Shown: positions 1 through 8,538, counted from the first letter of the stretch. The stretch: 27,764 nucleotides of DNA from DASXTB01 sp036505615 (GCA_036505615.1 DASXTB010000086.1:1-27764), one strand, 5' to 3'. Translations and numbers: made by a program. Notes: generated by a model from the letters alone, not told the origin.

Positions 1-999
1 AACGAGAGGAGGATCAGCGAGATCTTCTGCATAAAATTTCGTGAATGGAAAGATATCAGCGGGATAGCGAAAGTTGGGCAGAGTGGCCAGGGCGAGGCAA
101 TGCAGAGCGCCAACCGAGCTCTCGAGCATCCCGCCCACCCAGCAAGGGATCGAGGCGGTTTGGAAAAGGTCGTGTATCCTAAGTGCCCAAGTCAGGCCCC
201 CTACGCGACCCGGCTTAATGTTAACCCACCGGCAAGCGCCCAGAGCGATCGCCTGGCGAGCATGGTCGAGTGATCGGATACTTTCATCAAGACAAATGGG
301 GGTTTTGATCCTCTGCTGCAACTCCGCGTGGTCGTTAAGGTCATCAAATCCCAGCGGCTGCTCAAACATGGCCATGCGCAGCGCGTCCAAATTTTCGAAC
401 ATGGGAGTATCAGAAAGTCGATAGCCACTGTTACAGTCGATATGAAAGGTTGCTTCCGGGAAAGCTTCTCGCACCCTTTGCAGCACAGGTAGATCCCAGC
501 CTGGCGCGTACTTGAGCTTGACCCGGGGAGCATTTGACTCGATGGCCTCTCCCACCAGCTGCAAAAGTTCTTCGACAGAACTCCTGATTCCAAAATCGTC
601 TCCCGCCTCCACGCTGCAGCGTTCGCCTCCAAGCACCCGATAAAGAGGCTGCCCGAGTGATTTTGCATGAAGATCCCACCACGCGGTATCCAGCGCAGCT
701 TTTGCGAAATAGTTCCCTTTAAACATCTGCAACTTCTCCTGCAAGTGATCTCCGGAGACAATATCCTGGCCGACGAGCTGTGGGCTCAACCAGTCTCGCA
801 GAACCACGAAAACCGCTCCGGCAAATTCTGGACTGTAGCAGGGCGCGGCGAGGGGGCTGCTTTCCCCCCAGCCTTCGATTCCGGAGCTACACATTCTCAC
901 CAGCACCGATTCGACGGCTGTGTCCTTCCCGTAGGCTGTCAACCAGGGATCAACCAGCGGCATTCTGACGTGGTAAAGTTCGATTTGTTCAACTTCCAT
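1..999 (-). CDS. menC: o-succinylbenzoate synthase / N-acylamino acid racemase (enolase superfamily), 3' end cut by window edge
   Basis: This frame is open from the ATG at 999 to the window edge, giving 333 residues with no stop, so the C-terminus lies outside. I read it directly from the complement. It begins MEVEQIELYHVRMPL, the usual N-terminus of this family. The full catalytic set is visible: KLK (K161, K163), metal ligands D188 (HIDCN), E213 (FEQPL) and D238 (CLDES), and K262 in NIKPGRVGG. A CWVGGMLESSVG segment follows, which is typical of OSBS/NSAR proteins. The enzyme either dehydrates SHCHC to o-succinylbenzoate for menaquinone or racemises N-succinyl/N-acyl amino acids; many members do both. 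No other men genes are visible. An in-frame ATG at 1089 would add 30 residues that do not look like the family, so I prefer 999. Family call is strong; the substrate is open. Confidence 0.9.
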   Translation of the reverse strand, partial: MEVEQIELYHVRMPLVDPWLTAYGKDTAVESVLVRMCSSGIEGWGESSPLAAPCYSPEFAGAVFVVLRDWLSPQLVGQDIVSGDHLQEKLQMFKGNYFAKAALDTAWWDLHAKSLGQPLYRVLGGERCSVEAGDDFGIRSSVEELLQLVGEAIESNAPRVKLKYAPGWDLPVLQRVREAFPEATFHIDCNSGYRLSDTPMFENLDALRMAMFEQPLGFDDLNDHAELQQRIKTPICLDESIRSLDHARQAIALGACRWVNIKPGRVGGLTWALRIHDLFQTASIPCWVGGMLESSVGALHCLALATLPNFRYPADIFPFTKFYAEDLADPPLV

Positions 1000-1347
1000 C
1001 TTTGGAGAGGGTAACGGCCGAGAAAATTCCTCAACTCGATTCGGCGCTCCGCAAGACTCAGATTGTACATCGGCTCCGGTCAGTGTCATATCAAGAATAT
1101 ACAGATAACAATTTACTAATATATGCATAATAAACGGCATAAACGGCGGATTTTAAGAATGTCTGATCGAGGCCAGCCACAGTCAGGAGGGTTCTTTCCT
1201 GGCAAACCTTACATCAACCGTGGTATCAGCGAGCAGACGAATACGACCATGTCCCTAAAACAGCCGGGCGAGTTCGGGAGATACTTAAATAAGAAGCAAG
1301 AGAAAACCTAAGAGAATCAGTACAAGGCTGGAACGATAAGTGGAATT
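1000..1347. other. Divergent intergenic region with a tandem 9-bp repeat
   Basis: This 348-bp stretch separates the leftward menC-like gene from the rightward kelch gene, so it should hold both promoters. It is AT-rich around 1090-1135. Two head-to-tail copies of ATAAACGGC lie at 1130-1138 and 1139-1147. A 62-codon open frame (1123-1311) has no recognisable domain and no convincing ribosome site, and I do not call it a gene. I see no clear sigma-70 promoter pair. Confidence 0.4.
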
Positions 1348-2334
1348 ATGAGATCGATCGTAAAACTAGTTGCTCTGTGCCGGATCTCGATGTGGACTAT
1401 TATCGGACTGACACCGTTTTCCTCATTTTTGATTCAGTGGTCCAGGGGGCCGGACCTTCCGCTCCCACGGGGTGGCTACTATGCAGCCTGGTATAGCGGT
1501 GGTTTGGTCATCGCGGGCGGAACTTACTGGAAGGAAGGAAAGAAATACTGGACCGATCAGGGGCACTTTTACGGTCCCGTCGCCAACAAGTGGTCACAAT
1601 GGATCGCTTTGCCGAGAGCGCTTGCGTACGGCGAGATGGTGGAAGTGAACGGAAACCTGTACCTTCTGGGGGGCTCTGACGAAAAAAAGATTTATCGAGA
1701 TATCTACCGATTGACCGGAAACCGCTGGGTCCATGCCGGGGAAATGCCGGCTGCTTTGGTCTACTTTGCAGCAGTGCCTCTAATGCAAAGGATCTATGTT
1801 CTCGGGGGGAATCTCGACGTCAATGACCTTACCACCGGGAGCACTCAGGCTTGGTACTTCGACTTAATAGAGAAAAAGTGGCAAACGATTGATCCAGTAC
1901 CGGGTCCTCCTCGCCTAATTCACGCCGGGGCTGCACTCGGAAAATCAATCTATATCTTCGGCGGTGCGAGCCAAAAAAAAGGCGAGCCTTTAAAGAACCT
2001 CGATGACGCTTGCCGCTTTGATACAGACTCTGGCCGCTGGACCCGGTTGAACCGTACGCCTGTGGCTGCGCGAGCGTGGTGGGCTATGCCTGTCGGGGAG
2101 GATAGCATCTATTTATTCGGTGGGTATTCTGAGCAGTTCCTCGACCATGTGTATCGTTACGACGTTGAACGTGACAACTATGAGAAGATCGCTAACCTTC
2201 CCTTACCTTTGGCGGACATCAAATTTTTTCATCACGATGGAATCTTTTACGGCGCCGGTGGCGAAGACCAAAAGGCTTCCCGCTTTAGCGGCACACTGAT
2301 CGGTCGTCTCAAAGAATCAAAGCTGACCCGCTGA
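1348..2334 (+). CDS. Secreted kelch-repeat beta-propeller protein
   Basis: The 328-residue product starts with a basic N-terminus and a hydrophobic stretch (about residues 5-30), consistent with a signal peptide or anchor. At least five kelch blades follow. Each carries the double-glycine strand end (LVIAGG, LYLLGG, IYVLGG, IYIFGG, IYLFGG) with the matching downstream Tyr/Trp positions (for example YFDLIEKKWQ and YRYDVERDNYEK). The length fits one whole six- or seven-bladed propeller. Bacterial proteins of this shape include the sialic-acid mutarotase NanM, but no nan genes are nearby, so I assign no activity. A weak GTGGA ribosome site precedes the ATG. It lies between the menC-like gene and an M20 deacylase. 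Fold is confident, function unknown. Confidence 0.8.
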   Translation: MRSIVKLVALCRISMWTIIGLTPFSSFLIQWSRGPDLPLPRGGYYAAWYSGGLVIAGGTYWKEGKKYWTDQGHFYGPVANKWSQWIALPRALAYGEMVEVNGNLYLLGGSDEKKIYRDIYRLTGNRWVHAGEMPAALVYFAAVPLMQRIYVLGGNLDVNDLTTGSTQAWYFDLIEKKWQTIDPVPGPPRLIHAGAALGKSIYIFGGASQKKGEPLKNLDDACRFDTDSGRWTRLNRTPVAARAWWAMPVGEDSIYLFGGYSEQFLDHVYRYDVERDNYEKIANLPLPLADIKFFHHDGIFYGAGGEDQKASRFSGTLIGRLKESKLTR

Positions 2335-2469
2335 GCATGTCTCAACTGGTGGATCCCGTCCAGAGGACAACAAGCCAGACTAAGGTAATTATTTTCATGT
2401 CTGAATCTCTCAAGACTTTTCTGAATTTTTTCGTCAAATTTTAAATCTGTTGGAAAAAAATCATAAATC

Positions 2470-2496
2470 TTGAAAATTGAGTTCAACATTTATACT
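2470..2496 (+). promoter_or_regulatory. Putative promoter and inverted repeat upstream of the M20 gene
   Basis: TTGAAA (2470-2475) and TATACT (2491-2496) lie in the AT-rich gap before the M20 gene. Their 15-bp spacing is short; reading TCTTGA at 2468 as the -35 gives 17 bp. TTGAA/TTCAA arms (2470-2474, 2482-2486) form a small inverted repeat over the -35 that could be an operator. Motif reading only. Confidence 0.35.
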
Positions 2497-2536
2497 TTAA
2501 TGCTCAAACGCGGTTGCGGTTCGAATATGAGGAACG

Positions 2537-3718
2537 ATGCAGATAGCAACTAACAGCGTTCCCTTTCGAGAAAAACAGCGTGAAGAACTATTCGACCTGC
2601 TGGCCGAGTTAGTGTCGATCCCCAGCGTCAATCCCAACTACCAGGACGGTACAGGAGAGCGGGCCATTACGGAGTTCATCGCAGACTATCTGAATCGTCT
2701 CGATATCCGGGTCGAGCTCCAGGAGTTAGTTCCGGGTCGGCCCAACGTCGTCGCAACTCTTCCGGGGCGCGATGCGCAACGGATTCTGCTATTGGAAGCT
2801 CATGTGGATACGGCCTCAGTTGAAGGAATGGCAATTCCCCCTTTCCGGCCGGACATCGCCGATGGCGTGATGTATGGCAGAGGATCCTGTGATACGAAAG
2901 CCGGGTTGGCCGGTATGCTTTACGCGCTGAGGCAAGTGAGAGAATCGGGAAGGCCGGCTACGGCCACAATTATATTGGCCGCGACCGTAGACGAGGAATA
3001 CGCCTTTGGCGGAGTGGCTCTCCTAGTCCGCTCCGGAATCCGCGCGGACGCGGCTGTCGTCGCCGAGCCAACCGATCTGGACGTTGTGGTCGCCCACAAG
3101 GGTTGCCTGCGCTGGCGGATCCGGACTTTGGGCCGGGCGGCCCACAGTGCCAAGGTCCACCTGGGAATCAATGCGATCGTAAAGATGAGCGGCATCATTC
3201 AGGAAATAGAGACGCGACTAGTCCCTCGCTATCGCAAGACGGAACATCCGCTGCTGGGCTCTCCAACTGTTAATGTCGGCTTAATCTCCGGAGGTGTCAT
3301 GGTCAATACCGTCCCTGATTCATCCGTGATCGAGGTCGACCGGCGGCTTCTGCCGGGTGAGGATCGGGAAAGCGTCTGGGCTGAGTTTTCCGAGCTGCTC
3401 GACCGCCTCAAAGCAAATGACCCAGATCTGTCTGCGATGATGGAGCCGCCCATGCTGGAGGTTCACGCCATGGAAACGCCAGTAGGAGGAAAGATAGTGC
3501 AAATCGCCCGACAGGCATCGGACCGGGTTTTGGGCAGGGCACGGATCTCGGGTGTGCCCTATGGAACTGACGCCAGCGAGCTGAACCGGGCTGGTATACA
3601 GAGTATCGTTCTCGGGCCAGGAAACATCGATCAAGCGCACAGTGCTGTTGAATATGTGAACCTTGAGCAGGTTGTTCAGGCATGCCGAATTTATGGCGAG
3701 ATAATGAGGGCTTTTTGA
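2537..3718 (+). CDS. M20-family metallo-deacylase (ArgE/DapE-like)
   Basis: This 393-residue protein is a standard-length M20 peptidase that hydrolyses N-acyl amino acids or small peptides with a two-zinc centre. Visible motifs in order are H89-x-D91 (LLEAHVDTA), D119 in GRGSCDTKAGLAGML, the general-base pair E153-E154 (VDEEYAFGG), E177 (VVAEPTD) and the C-terminal GNIDQAHSAVEYV histidine. A lid/dimerisation domain occupies roughly residues 190-305. The ATG at 2537 has a GAGGA ribosome site 4-5 bases upstream. ArgE, DapE and N-succinyl- or N-carbamoyl-amino acid hydrolases share these motifs, so I give no symbol. Its proximity to an N-acylamino acid racemase-type gene suggests deacylation of N-acyl L-amino acids (inference). 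Confidence 0.87.
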   Translation: MQIATNSVPFREKQREELFDLLAELVSIPSVNPNYQDGTGERAITEFIADYLNRLDIRVELQELVPGRPNVVATLPGRDAQRILLLEAHVDTASVEGMAIPPFRPDIADGVMYGRGSCDTKAGLAGMLYALRQVRESGRPATATIILAATVDEEYAFGGVALLVRSGIRADAAVVAEPTDLDVVVAHKGCLRWRIRTLGRAAHSAKVHLGINAIVKMSGIIQEIETRLVPRYRKTEHPLLGSPTVNVGLISGGVMVNTVPDSSVIEVDRRLLPGEDRESVWAEFSELLDRLKANDPDLSAMMEPPMLEVHAMETPVGGKIVQIARQASDRVLGRARISGVPYGTDASELNRAGIQSIVLGPGNIDQAHSAVEYVNLEQVVQACRIYGEIMRAF

Positions 3719-3828
3719 AAAGGGCAGGACGCAATCACTCAGCTTGTGAGTAGGTCCGATTTTCTTCCGTAATCCAGAGCTTGCTCCAGGAACAGGCAGA
3801 GTCCTTTTAGCCGAAACCGGATCATTTA

Positions 3829-3864
3829 TTGACTTATAATATATCTATAAAATACACTGAACTT
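3829..3864 (+). promoter_or_regulatory. Putative promoter region of the gntR-etf-dgc operon
   Basis: A perfect TATAAT (3835-3840) lies in a very AT-rich run immediately before the regulator's ATG at 3865. There is no good -35 at 16-18 bp from it. Alternatively TTGACT (3829-3834) pairs with TACACT (3853-3858) at 18 bp, which would start transcription almost on the ATG. TTATA/TATAA half-sites (3834-3838, 3846-3850) form a short inverted repeat that could bind the GntR protein. No Shine-Dalgarno is visible before 3865. Confidence 0.35.
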
Positions 3865-4524
3865 ATGCCCTACACTCCGTACGACATTCTTCTTGAACGA
3901 ATAGTACTTGGAGATTATCCACCGGGCGCAAGCCTGAATGAGCAGGAAATCGCTCGGGACCTTCGATTGAGCAGAACCCCGGTTCGTGAGGCATTTACGC
4001 GCCTGAAATTGGAGGGACTAGTGAAGATCATCCCAAGGGGAGGGATTTTTGTTGCTGAAGCATCGGTCCAAAAGATCAGGGAAATCACCGAAGTGCGATT
4101 AGTCCTGGAAGAAAGCCTCGCTCAGCGAGCGGTGGAATATCGGACTGAGCCCTTGTTGGGCGAATTCAGAGGCTGGCTTCAGGCACTGGAACCCGTCTGG
4201 CACCGTCTCACCCCTAAGGAGTGGATGCAGCGAGACGCAGAGTTTCACCGATTCATGGATCGAGCAGCAGCAAATGAGACTCTCGCTACGCACCTCGCTT
4301 TGCTTCGTCGCCAGGCAGTTCTTTTCTGGGGCCAGTCCGTAGACGGACGTGCTTCTCTGTCAGAAATAATCAATGATTTCAAACAAGCCCTGGAAGCGCT
4401 GGCGCACAGAAACGCTGAGCAGTGTGGACAAGTACTCCGACGACACGTTCTAGACCATGTGGAACGAATTCAGAAATACATGAAGCCTGAGCCCATCAAG
4501 GTGGCTGCGCAGGAGCACCGCTAA
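3865..4524 (+). CDS. GntR/FadR-family (FCD) transcriptional regulator
   Basis: A winged helix-turn-helix occupies residues ~8-63 (PPGASLNEQEIARDL, LSRTPVREAFTRL, LVKIIPRGGIFV), followed by an all-helical FCD ligand-binding domain (~70-210). Of the four usual metal ligands of FCD domains, D124, H128 and H194 are present, but the third histidine is Phe172 (NDFKQAL), so the effector pocket may lack a normal metal site. The frame extends upstream to TTG at 3829; I chose ATG 3865 because MPYTPYDILLERIVLGDYPPG matches where the family usually begins and the extra residues are low-complexity AT-rich sequence. It ends 3 bases before etfA, so it is the first gene of the electron-transfer/demethylase operon and probably controls it and itself. 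Confidence 0.85.
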   Translation: MPYTPYDILLERIVLGDYPPGASLNEQEIARDLRLSRTPVREAFTRLKLEGLVKIIPRGGIFVAEASVQKIREITEVRLVLEESLAQRAVEYRTEPLLGEFRGWLQALEPVWHRLTPKEWMQRDAEFHRFMDRAAANETLATHLALLRRQAVLFWGQSVDGRASLSEIINDFKQALEALAHRNAEQCGQVLRRHVLDHVERIQKYMKPEPIKVAAQEHR

Positions 4525-4527
4525 ACA

Positions 4528-5616
4528 ATGGGTCTTCTGCCTTCCGGCCCGGCGTCTCACTCGCGTTTGGCCAGTGACAATAGCAGACCTCTTGTTCTGG
4601 TTTTGGCCGAATGCAACGGGGGCGATGTCGAGAAGGTTACATTTGAACTTCTCGGGGATGCTCGCAAAATAGCCACTCTCCTGAATGGCCTGGTCGAACT
4701 CGTGTTAGTCACCTCCCCGATGAATTCTGCAAATGCATTCCGTAGTTTGCGTCCCTATTTGCGTGAACGCCTGCATGTAGTCGAGCATCCCCGGCTGGAA
4801 AGATACTCCACGAGCACTTACTTGCAGGCGCTTGAGTCCCTAATGAAGCATCTAAACCCCCGAATTATCATGCTGGGGGCAACTGCCAATGGCCGCGATC
4901 TTGGTCCCCGTCTTGCGGCACGTCTCAGCATGGGATATGTGCCTCATTGTCTGACGTTTAAGGGCGGAGTAGAAGACAGACTAGAGATTACGCGGGTGAC
5001 CTATGGTGGGCGCGTCCACGTTCAAGCAGTTTGGCCCGCCGAAATACCGCTGATCGTCACCATGAAGCCGGGCGTCGCAGATGCGCCCAGCCGTGAAGGA
5101 TCTCCTGCAGAGCTGACTGTGCAACATCACGCAGTCGAACTTCATAGTGACAGAGTACGTGTAATCCAACAGCTGCCGGCAGATCCAAAGACTCAAGATA
5201 TTCGCGAGGCGCAACGAATCGTGTCAGGCGGACGTGGTGTCGGCGGCACCGAAGGTTTCGCTGTGATTCAGGAGTTGGCCGACGCTTTAAACGCAGCCGT
5301 AGGGGCCAGTCGCGTCGTGGTCGATTTGGGCTGGATTGAGTATGCCCGTCAGGTTGGGCAGACTGGAAAGACCGTGGCGCCGAAACTCTATATGGCCGTG
5401 GGGATTTCTGGAGCCAGTCATCACCTAATGGGAATGCGCAGTTCCGAGAGAATTGTGGCAGTGAATATTGACAAACAGGCACCTATTTTTTCCTTGAGTC
5501 ATCTAGGGGTAGTTGGAGACCTGCATCAGGTGCTGCCGAGGCTAACAGAGCTCATCCGAAAGCATAAAGCGGAAGCGAAAAAGTCTGCGGAAAAAAACGA
5601 GAGCGTTGAGGTCTGA
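4528..5616 (+). CDS. etfA: Electron transfer flavoprotein alpha subunit
   Basis: The 362-residue product has the N-terminal ETF domain (LVLVLAECNGG, MLGATANGRDLGPRLAARL) and, from about residue 230, the C-terminal FAD-binding domain with IVSGGRGVGGTEGF, RQVGQTGKTVAP, MAVGISGASHHLMGM and LSHLGVVGDLHQVLP. These are the signature EtfA segments contacting FAD. With EtfB it forms a soluble dimer that takes electrons from a flavin dehydrogenase and passes them to a membrane oxidoreductase. It begins 3 bases after gntR. It is separated from etfB by the membrane Fe-S gene, an interleaved order that suggests the three function as one chain with the downstream DgcA-like dehydrogenase. A slightly long N-terminus (~20 residues before the first strand) leaves the exact start a little uncertain. 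Confidence 0.94.
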   Translation: MGLLPSGPASHSRLASDNSRPLVLVLAECNGGDVEKVTFELLGDARKIATLLNGLVELVLVTSPMNSANAFRSLRPYLRERLHVVEHPRLERYSTSTYLQALESLMKHLNPRIIMLGATANGRDLGPRLAARLSMGYVPHCLTFKGGVEDRLEITRVTYGGRVHVQAVWPAEIPLIVTMKPGVADAPSREGSPAELTVQHHAVELHSDRVRVIQQLPADPKTQDIREAQRIVSGGRGVGGTEGFAVIQELADALNAAVGASRVVVDLGWIEYARQVGQTGKTVAPKLYMAVGISGASHHLMGMRSSERIVAVNIDKQAPIFSLSHLGVVGDLHQVLPRLTELIRKHKAEAKKSAEKNESVEV

Positions 5617-5629
5617 GGGAAGAATCAGA

Positions 5630-7618
5630 GTGGAAGAGATTACGCGTCAGATCAATTGGAATGTTCTTCCCTGGATGGAAGTGGTGCTCTATGTGGGTGC
5701 ATTTTCAGGATTGATCGTTGCGGCCTGGCGCCTCAGCAAACGATATCGCGTTTGGAAGCTCGGGCGACCGGCAGATAGAGAAGTGTCCCTTGGGCGGTCC
5801 GTCGCGAACATTGTTGGATGGATCGCCGGTCGCGGGAAAATGGCGCGCGACCATTATGCAGCAAGCATGCATTTTCTAATTCTCTGGGGTTTTATCGTCC
5901 TTTTTATAGGAACAACTCTGGTATTCCTCGAGCATCAAACTCCTCTTCACTTCTTCTATGGGACTTTCTATCTCGTATCCTCCTTTGTGATTGATTTGGG
6001 AGGTGCGGCTTTTCTGGTAGGCCTGGGCATGGCTGTTTATAGGCGCTATGTTCGAAAGAGCGCGCGCTTGAAGTCCTCGCCGTGGATCGACGCCATGTTG
6101 GCCCTGATGATTGCGATAGGAGTGACGGGCTTCCTCGTGGAGGCCTGGCGAATCGCAGTAAATCTGCCGCAGTTTGAAAAAGCCTCGATTATAGGATATC
6201 CGCTGGCTCTCGCGTTACGAGCGGCGGGTTTTCAAGCCCAAAGGCTAACGCTCTTTCACCGAGTCACCTGGATAATCCACGCCATCTTGTCCATCACCTT
6301 TTTCGGTTTTGCGACGGTTTATTTTTTTCGCCACACGTTGGTCTCCCTTTTGAGCGTGGCTCTTCGTCCTGAGCGCCCTGCAGGAGCATTACGTCCTTAC
6401 GAAATCTCTTCTGAAAATCCGCCGTCGGGCACTGTGCCTGATATTTCATGGAAAGATTTATTGGACGCCGACGCCTGCACTACTTGTGGCCGCTGCACAT
6501 CGGTTTGTCCTGCCACAGCGGCAGGCAAGGCACTCGACCCACGTGCGATCGTTCTAAAACTGTCCGACTTGGTCAGCCGGCAAGCCACTCTTGCTGGAGG
6601 CACTTTGCCCTCAGCGCTGGACACAATCTCAGATCAGGAACTCTGGGATTGTACTACCTGCGGGGCTTGCGTTTATGAATGCCCGGTAGACATCGAGGTT
6701 TTCGACAAAATCATCGATTTGAGGCGGCAGCTTGTCGACATGGGAAGAGTTTCTCCGGCTGCGCGCGCCAGCTTGGAGGGCCTACAGACGCGCCAAAATC
6801 CGTGGGATTACCATCCAGACCAGCGGCTGACTTGGAGTGAATCACTCCGGTTACCACGTGTCGCTGACGGCCACAAGCCTGAGTGGATCTATTGGATAGG
6901 ATGTGCCGGAGCGTTTGAACCGGCCGCCCAGTCTATCAGTCGCTCCATGATTGAAATACTGCGTCAGACCAAGGTTGATTTTGCAGTTCTTGGAAGCGAA
7001 GAGCGCTGCACAGGGGATCCGGCGCGTCGCCTTGGAGAGGAAGCGCTATTTCAGCAGTTTAGGAAGAAGAATCTGGAGACGTTACGCCGGCACGGCGTGC
7101 GGAAAATTGTCACTCATTGTCCCCACTGCATGAACACTTTCAAGAATGAGTATCAGTCGGGAGACTGCAGTTCGAGCAAGTTCGAGGTACTTCATCACTC
7201 TCAACTGTTGAGCCGACTGATAGCGGAAGGGAAAATTCGTCTCAGCCGCTCGCCTGCCGAACGGGTCGTGACTTTTCACGATCCCTGCTATTTGGGGCGG
7301 CATAACGGAGAATACGATGCACCGCGAAGAGTCGTCGACAGCGTACCCGGGATTGAGCGGGTAGAAATGAAGCGCTCCCGTGGACAATCGTTTTGCTGTG
7401 GCGGAGGTGGCGGGCAGATGTGGCTCGAGAGCAGCGGGCGCCAGCGTGTCGAAGGTCTGCGGCTGGCTGAGGCAATGCAGACCGGGGCTAACCTCGTTGC
7501 CACTGCATGCCCGTTTTGCAAGGTCATGCTGGAGACGGCAAGCGTCACCGCCGGGCATCAGGATCAGGTTAGGGTCAGGGATATCTCGGAATTGGTGAGC
7601 GAGGCAATGGAACGATGA
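5630..7618 (+). CDS. dgcB: DgcB-like membrane Fe-S oxidoreductase (ETF:quinone oxidoreductase type)
   Basis: This 662-residue fusion has an N-terminal NarI-like membrane domain (about five hydrophobic segments, residues ~15-245, with His residues such as those in YAASMHF, HRVTWIIH and FFRHT that could bind haem). Two 4Fe-4S motifs follow (C283-C286-C289-C293-P and C341-C344-C347-C351-P), then two HdrD-type cysteine-rich domains (C425, CTGD at 460, CPHC at 497-500; CYLG at 553, CCGG at 589-590, CPFC at 627-630). Such proteins accept electrons from EtfAB and reduce quinone; DgcB of the dimethylglycine pathway has this architecture. I chose GTG 5630 because GAGGGA lies nine bases upstream; TTG 5606 in the same frame would overlap etfA. 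The stop overlaps the etfB start by 4 bases. Electron role is well supported; the dimethylglycine link rests on neighbours. Confidence 0.88.
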   Translation: MEEITRQINWNVLPWMEVVLYVGAFSGLIVAAWRLSKRYRVWKLGRPADREVSLGRSVANIVGWIAGRGKMARDHYAASMHFLILWGFIVLFIGTTLVFLEHQTPLHFFYGTFYLVSSFVIDLGGAAFLVGLGMAVYRRYVRKSARLKSSPWIDAMLALMIAIGVTGFLVEAWRIAVNLPQFEKASIIGYPLALALRAAGFQAQRLTLFHRVTWIIHAILSITFFGFATVYFFRHTLVSLLSVALRPERPAGALRPYEISSENPPSGTVPDISWKDLLDADACTTCGRCTSVCPATAAGKALDPRAIVLKLSDLVSRQATLAGGTLPSALDTISDQELWDCTTCGACVYECPVDIEVFDKIIDLRRQLVDMGRVSPAARASLEGLQTRQNPWDYHPDQRLTWSESLRLPRVADGHKPEWIYWIGCAGAFEPAAQSISRSMIEILRQTKVDFAVLGSEERCTGDPARRLGEEALFQQFRKKNLETLRRHGVRKIVTHCPHCMNTFKNEYQSGDCSSSKFEVLHHSQLLSRLIAEGKIRLSRSPAERVVTFHDPCYLGRHNGEYDAPRRVVDSVPGIERVEMKRSRGQSFCCGGGGGQMWLESSGRQRVEGLRLAEAMQTGANLVATACPFCKVMLETASVTAGHQDQVRVRDISELVSEAMER

Positions 7619-8490
7619 AACTTGCAGTCTGTGTCAAAGAGGTGCTGGATAGCAGACTTCCCCTTCAAGTGTTCCCGGATAGCGGTCAGATCGTGCAACT
7701 CGGAACCGAACCGATCAAATTGATCAACCCTGCCGACCGGGCCGCCCTGGAAATTGCGCTGAACATTAGGAGCCAGCAGCCTGGCAGCCGAGTGGAAGTT
7801 TTCAGCGTGTGCGACGCGGTCCAGGAAGGAGCCCTGTACTTCGCTCTTGCGCGGGGGGCGGATGTCGTGGAACGGCTGGCACCCATTGCTGAACACATCG
7901 GCCCTCCGTCGACTGCTTTGCTACTGGCAGCTCGCATGTCCGGTGCAAAATTCGACTTGATTTGCTGTGGAGATGAGACTCTAGACAACTCTTCGGCCAT
8001 GGTAGGGCCGCTCATCGCAGAACTCTTGGACCTTCCCCAGGTAACGTCGGCCGGCCGGTTGAGGGAATGCAGCAAGGGAAAGCTCATCGTTGAGCGGAAG
8101 CTGGATAGAGGTCATGGGGAACTCGTCGAGGTAGAGCTGCCGGCAGTGTTGACCTTTAAGGTTGAAGCTGCCGAATCACAATACGTCTCCTTCCGTCGAC
8201 TGGAGCAAGCTCGTGGTAAAGATATTCCAGTTTGGCACGCTGATCTCGATTTGCCGGCGAGAAAACTCCCCCAGTGGCCCAGTTCAGAGAAAAAGCTTCC
8301 TCCCCGAGCTCGAGTCAAAAAGAAGTTCATGCCGGACGCGAGTTTGTCGGCCGCCGAACGAGTCAAGATGATTATGGCGGGCGGGATGCAACCTCAACAA
8401 TCAGGTCAGAATTCGGCGGTTCTGGAGGGTAACCCAGACTACCTGAGTGAGCAGCTCTTCCGCTTTCTCAAGCATCATGAGTTCATCTGA
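7615..8490 (+). CDS. etfB: Electron transfer flavoprotein beta subunit
   Basis: The 291-residue product shows the EtfB fold: MKLAVCVKEVLDSRLPL at the N-terminus, INPADRAALEIALNIR, the AMP/FAD-contact region (FDLICCGDETLDNSSAMVGP), LPQVTSAGRL and VERKLDRGHGELVEVELPAVLT. It is some 30 residues longer than typical EtfB, the extra lying in a C-terminal tail that ends with LEGNPDYLSEQLFRFLKHHE. Start codon and previous stop share ATGA, indicating translational coupling with the membrane Fe-S partner. It pairs with EtfA encoded at 4528-5616. The FAD-only, non-bifurcating type is more likely given the membrane Fe-S partner, but I cannot decide this from motifs by eye. Confidence 0.93.
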   Translation: MKLAVCVKEVLDSRLPLQVFPDSGQIVQLGTEPIKLINPADRAALEIALNIRSQQPGSRVEVFSVCDAVQEGALYFALARGADVVERLAPIAEHIGPPSTALLLAARMSGAKFDLICCGDETLDNSSAMVGPLIAELLDLPQVTSAGRLRECSKGKLIVERKLDRGHGELVEVELPAVLTFKVEAAESQYVSFRRLEQARGKDIPVWHADLDLPARKLPQWPSSEKKLPPRARVKKKFMPDASLSAAERVKMIMAGGMQPQQSGQNSAVLEGNPDYLSEQLFRFLKHHEFI

Positions 8491-8538
8491 GCCGCCGTCC
8501 GGACTTATAGCTCGAAGTTAGATAGAAGGAGCAATGCC

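Noticed and set aside
201..761. 186-codon minus-strand frame inside the menC-like gene
   Set aside because: It is a +1 shadow; the frame starting at 999 carries all enolase-superfamily catalytic motifs through the same DNA.
1..999. Betaine epimerase (HpbD) identity for the enolase-superfamily gene, attractive given the amine genes
   Set aside because: The IKPGRVGG and WVGGMLESSVG segments match OSBS/NSAR rather than HpbD, which as I recall has KVSRIGG and lacks the GGMLE segment.
1123..1311. 62-codon open frame between the menC-like and kelch genes
   Set aside because: No recognisable domain, no ribosome site, composition unlike the neighbouring genes, and it occupies a divergent promoter region.
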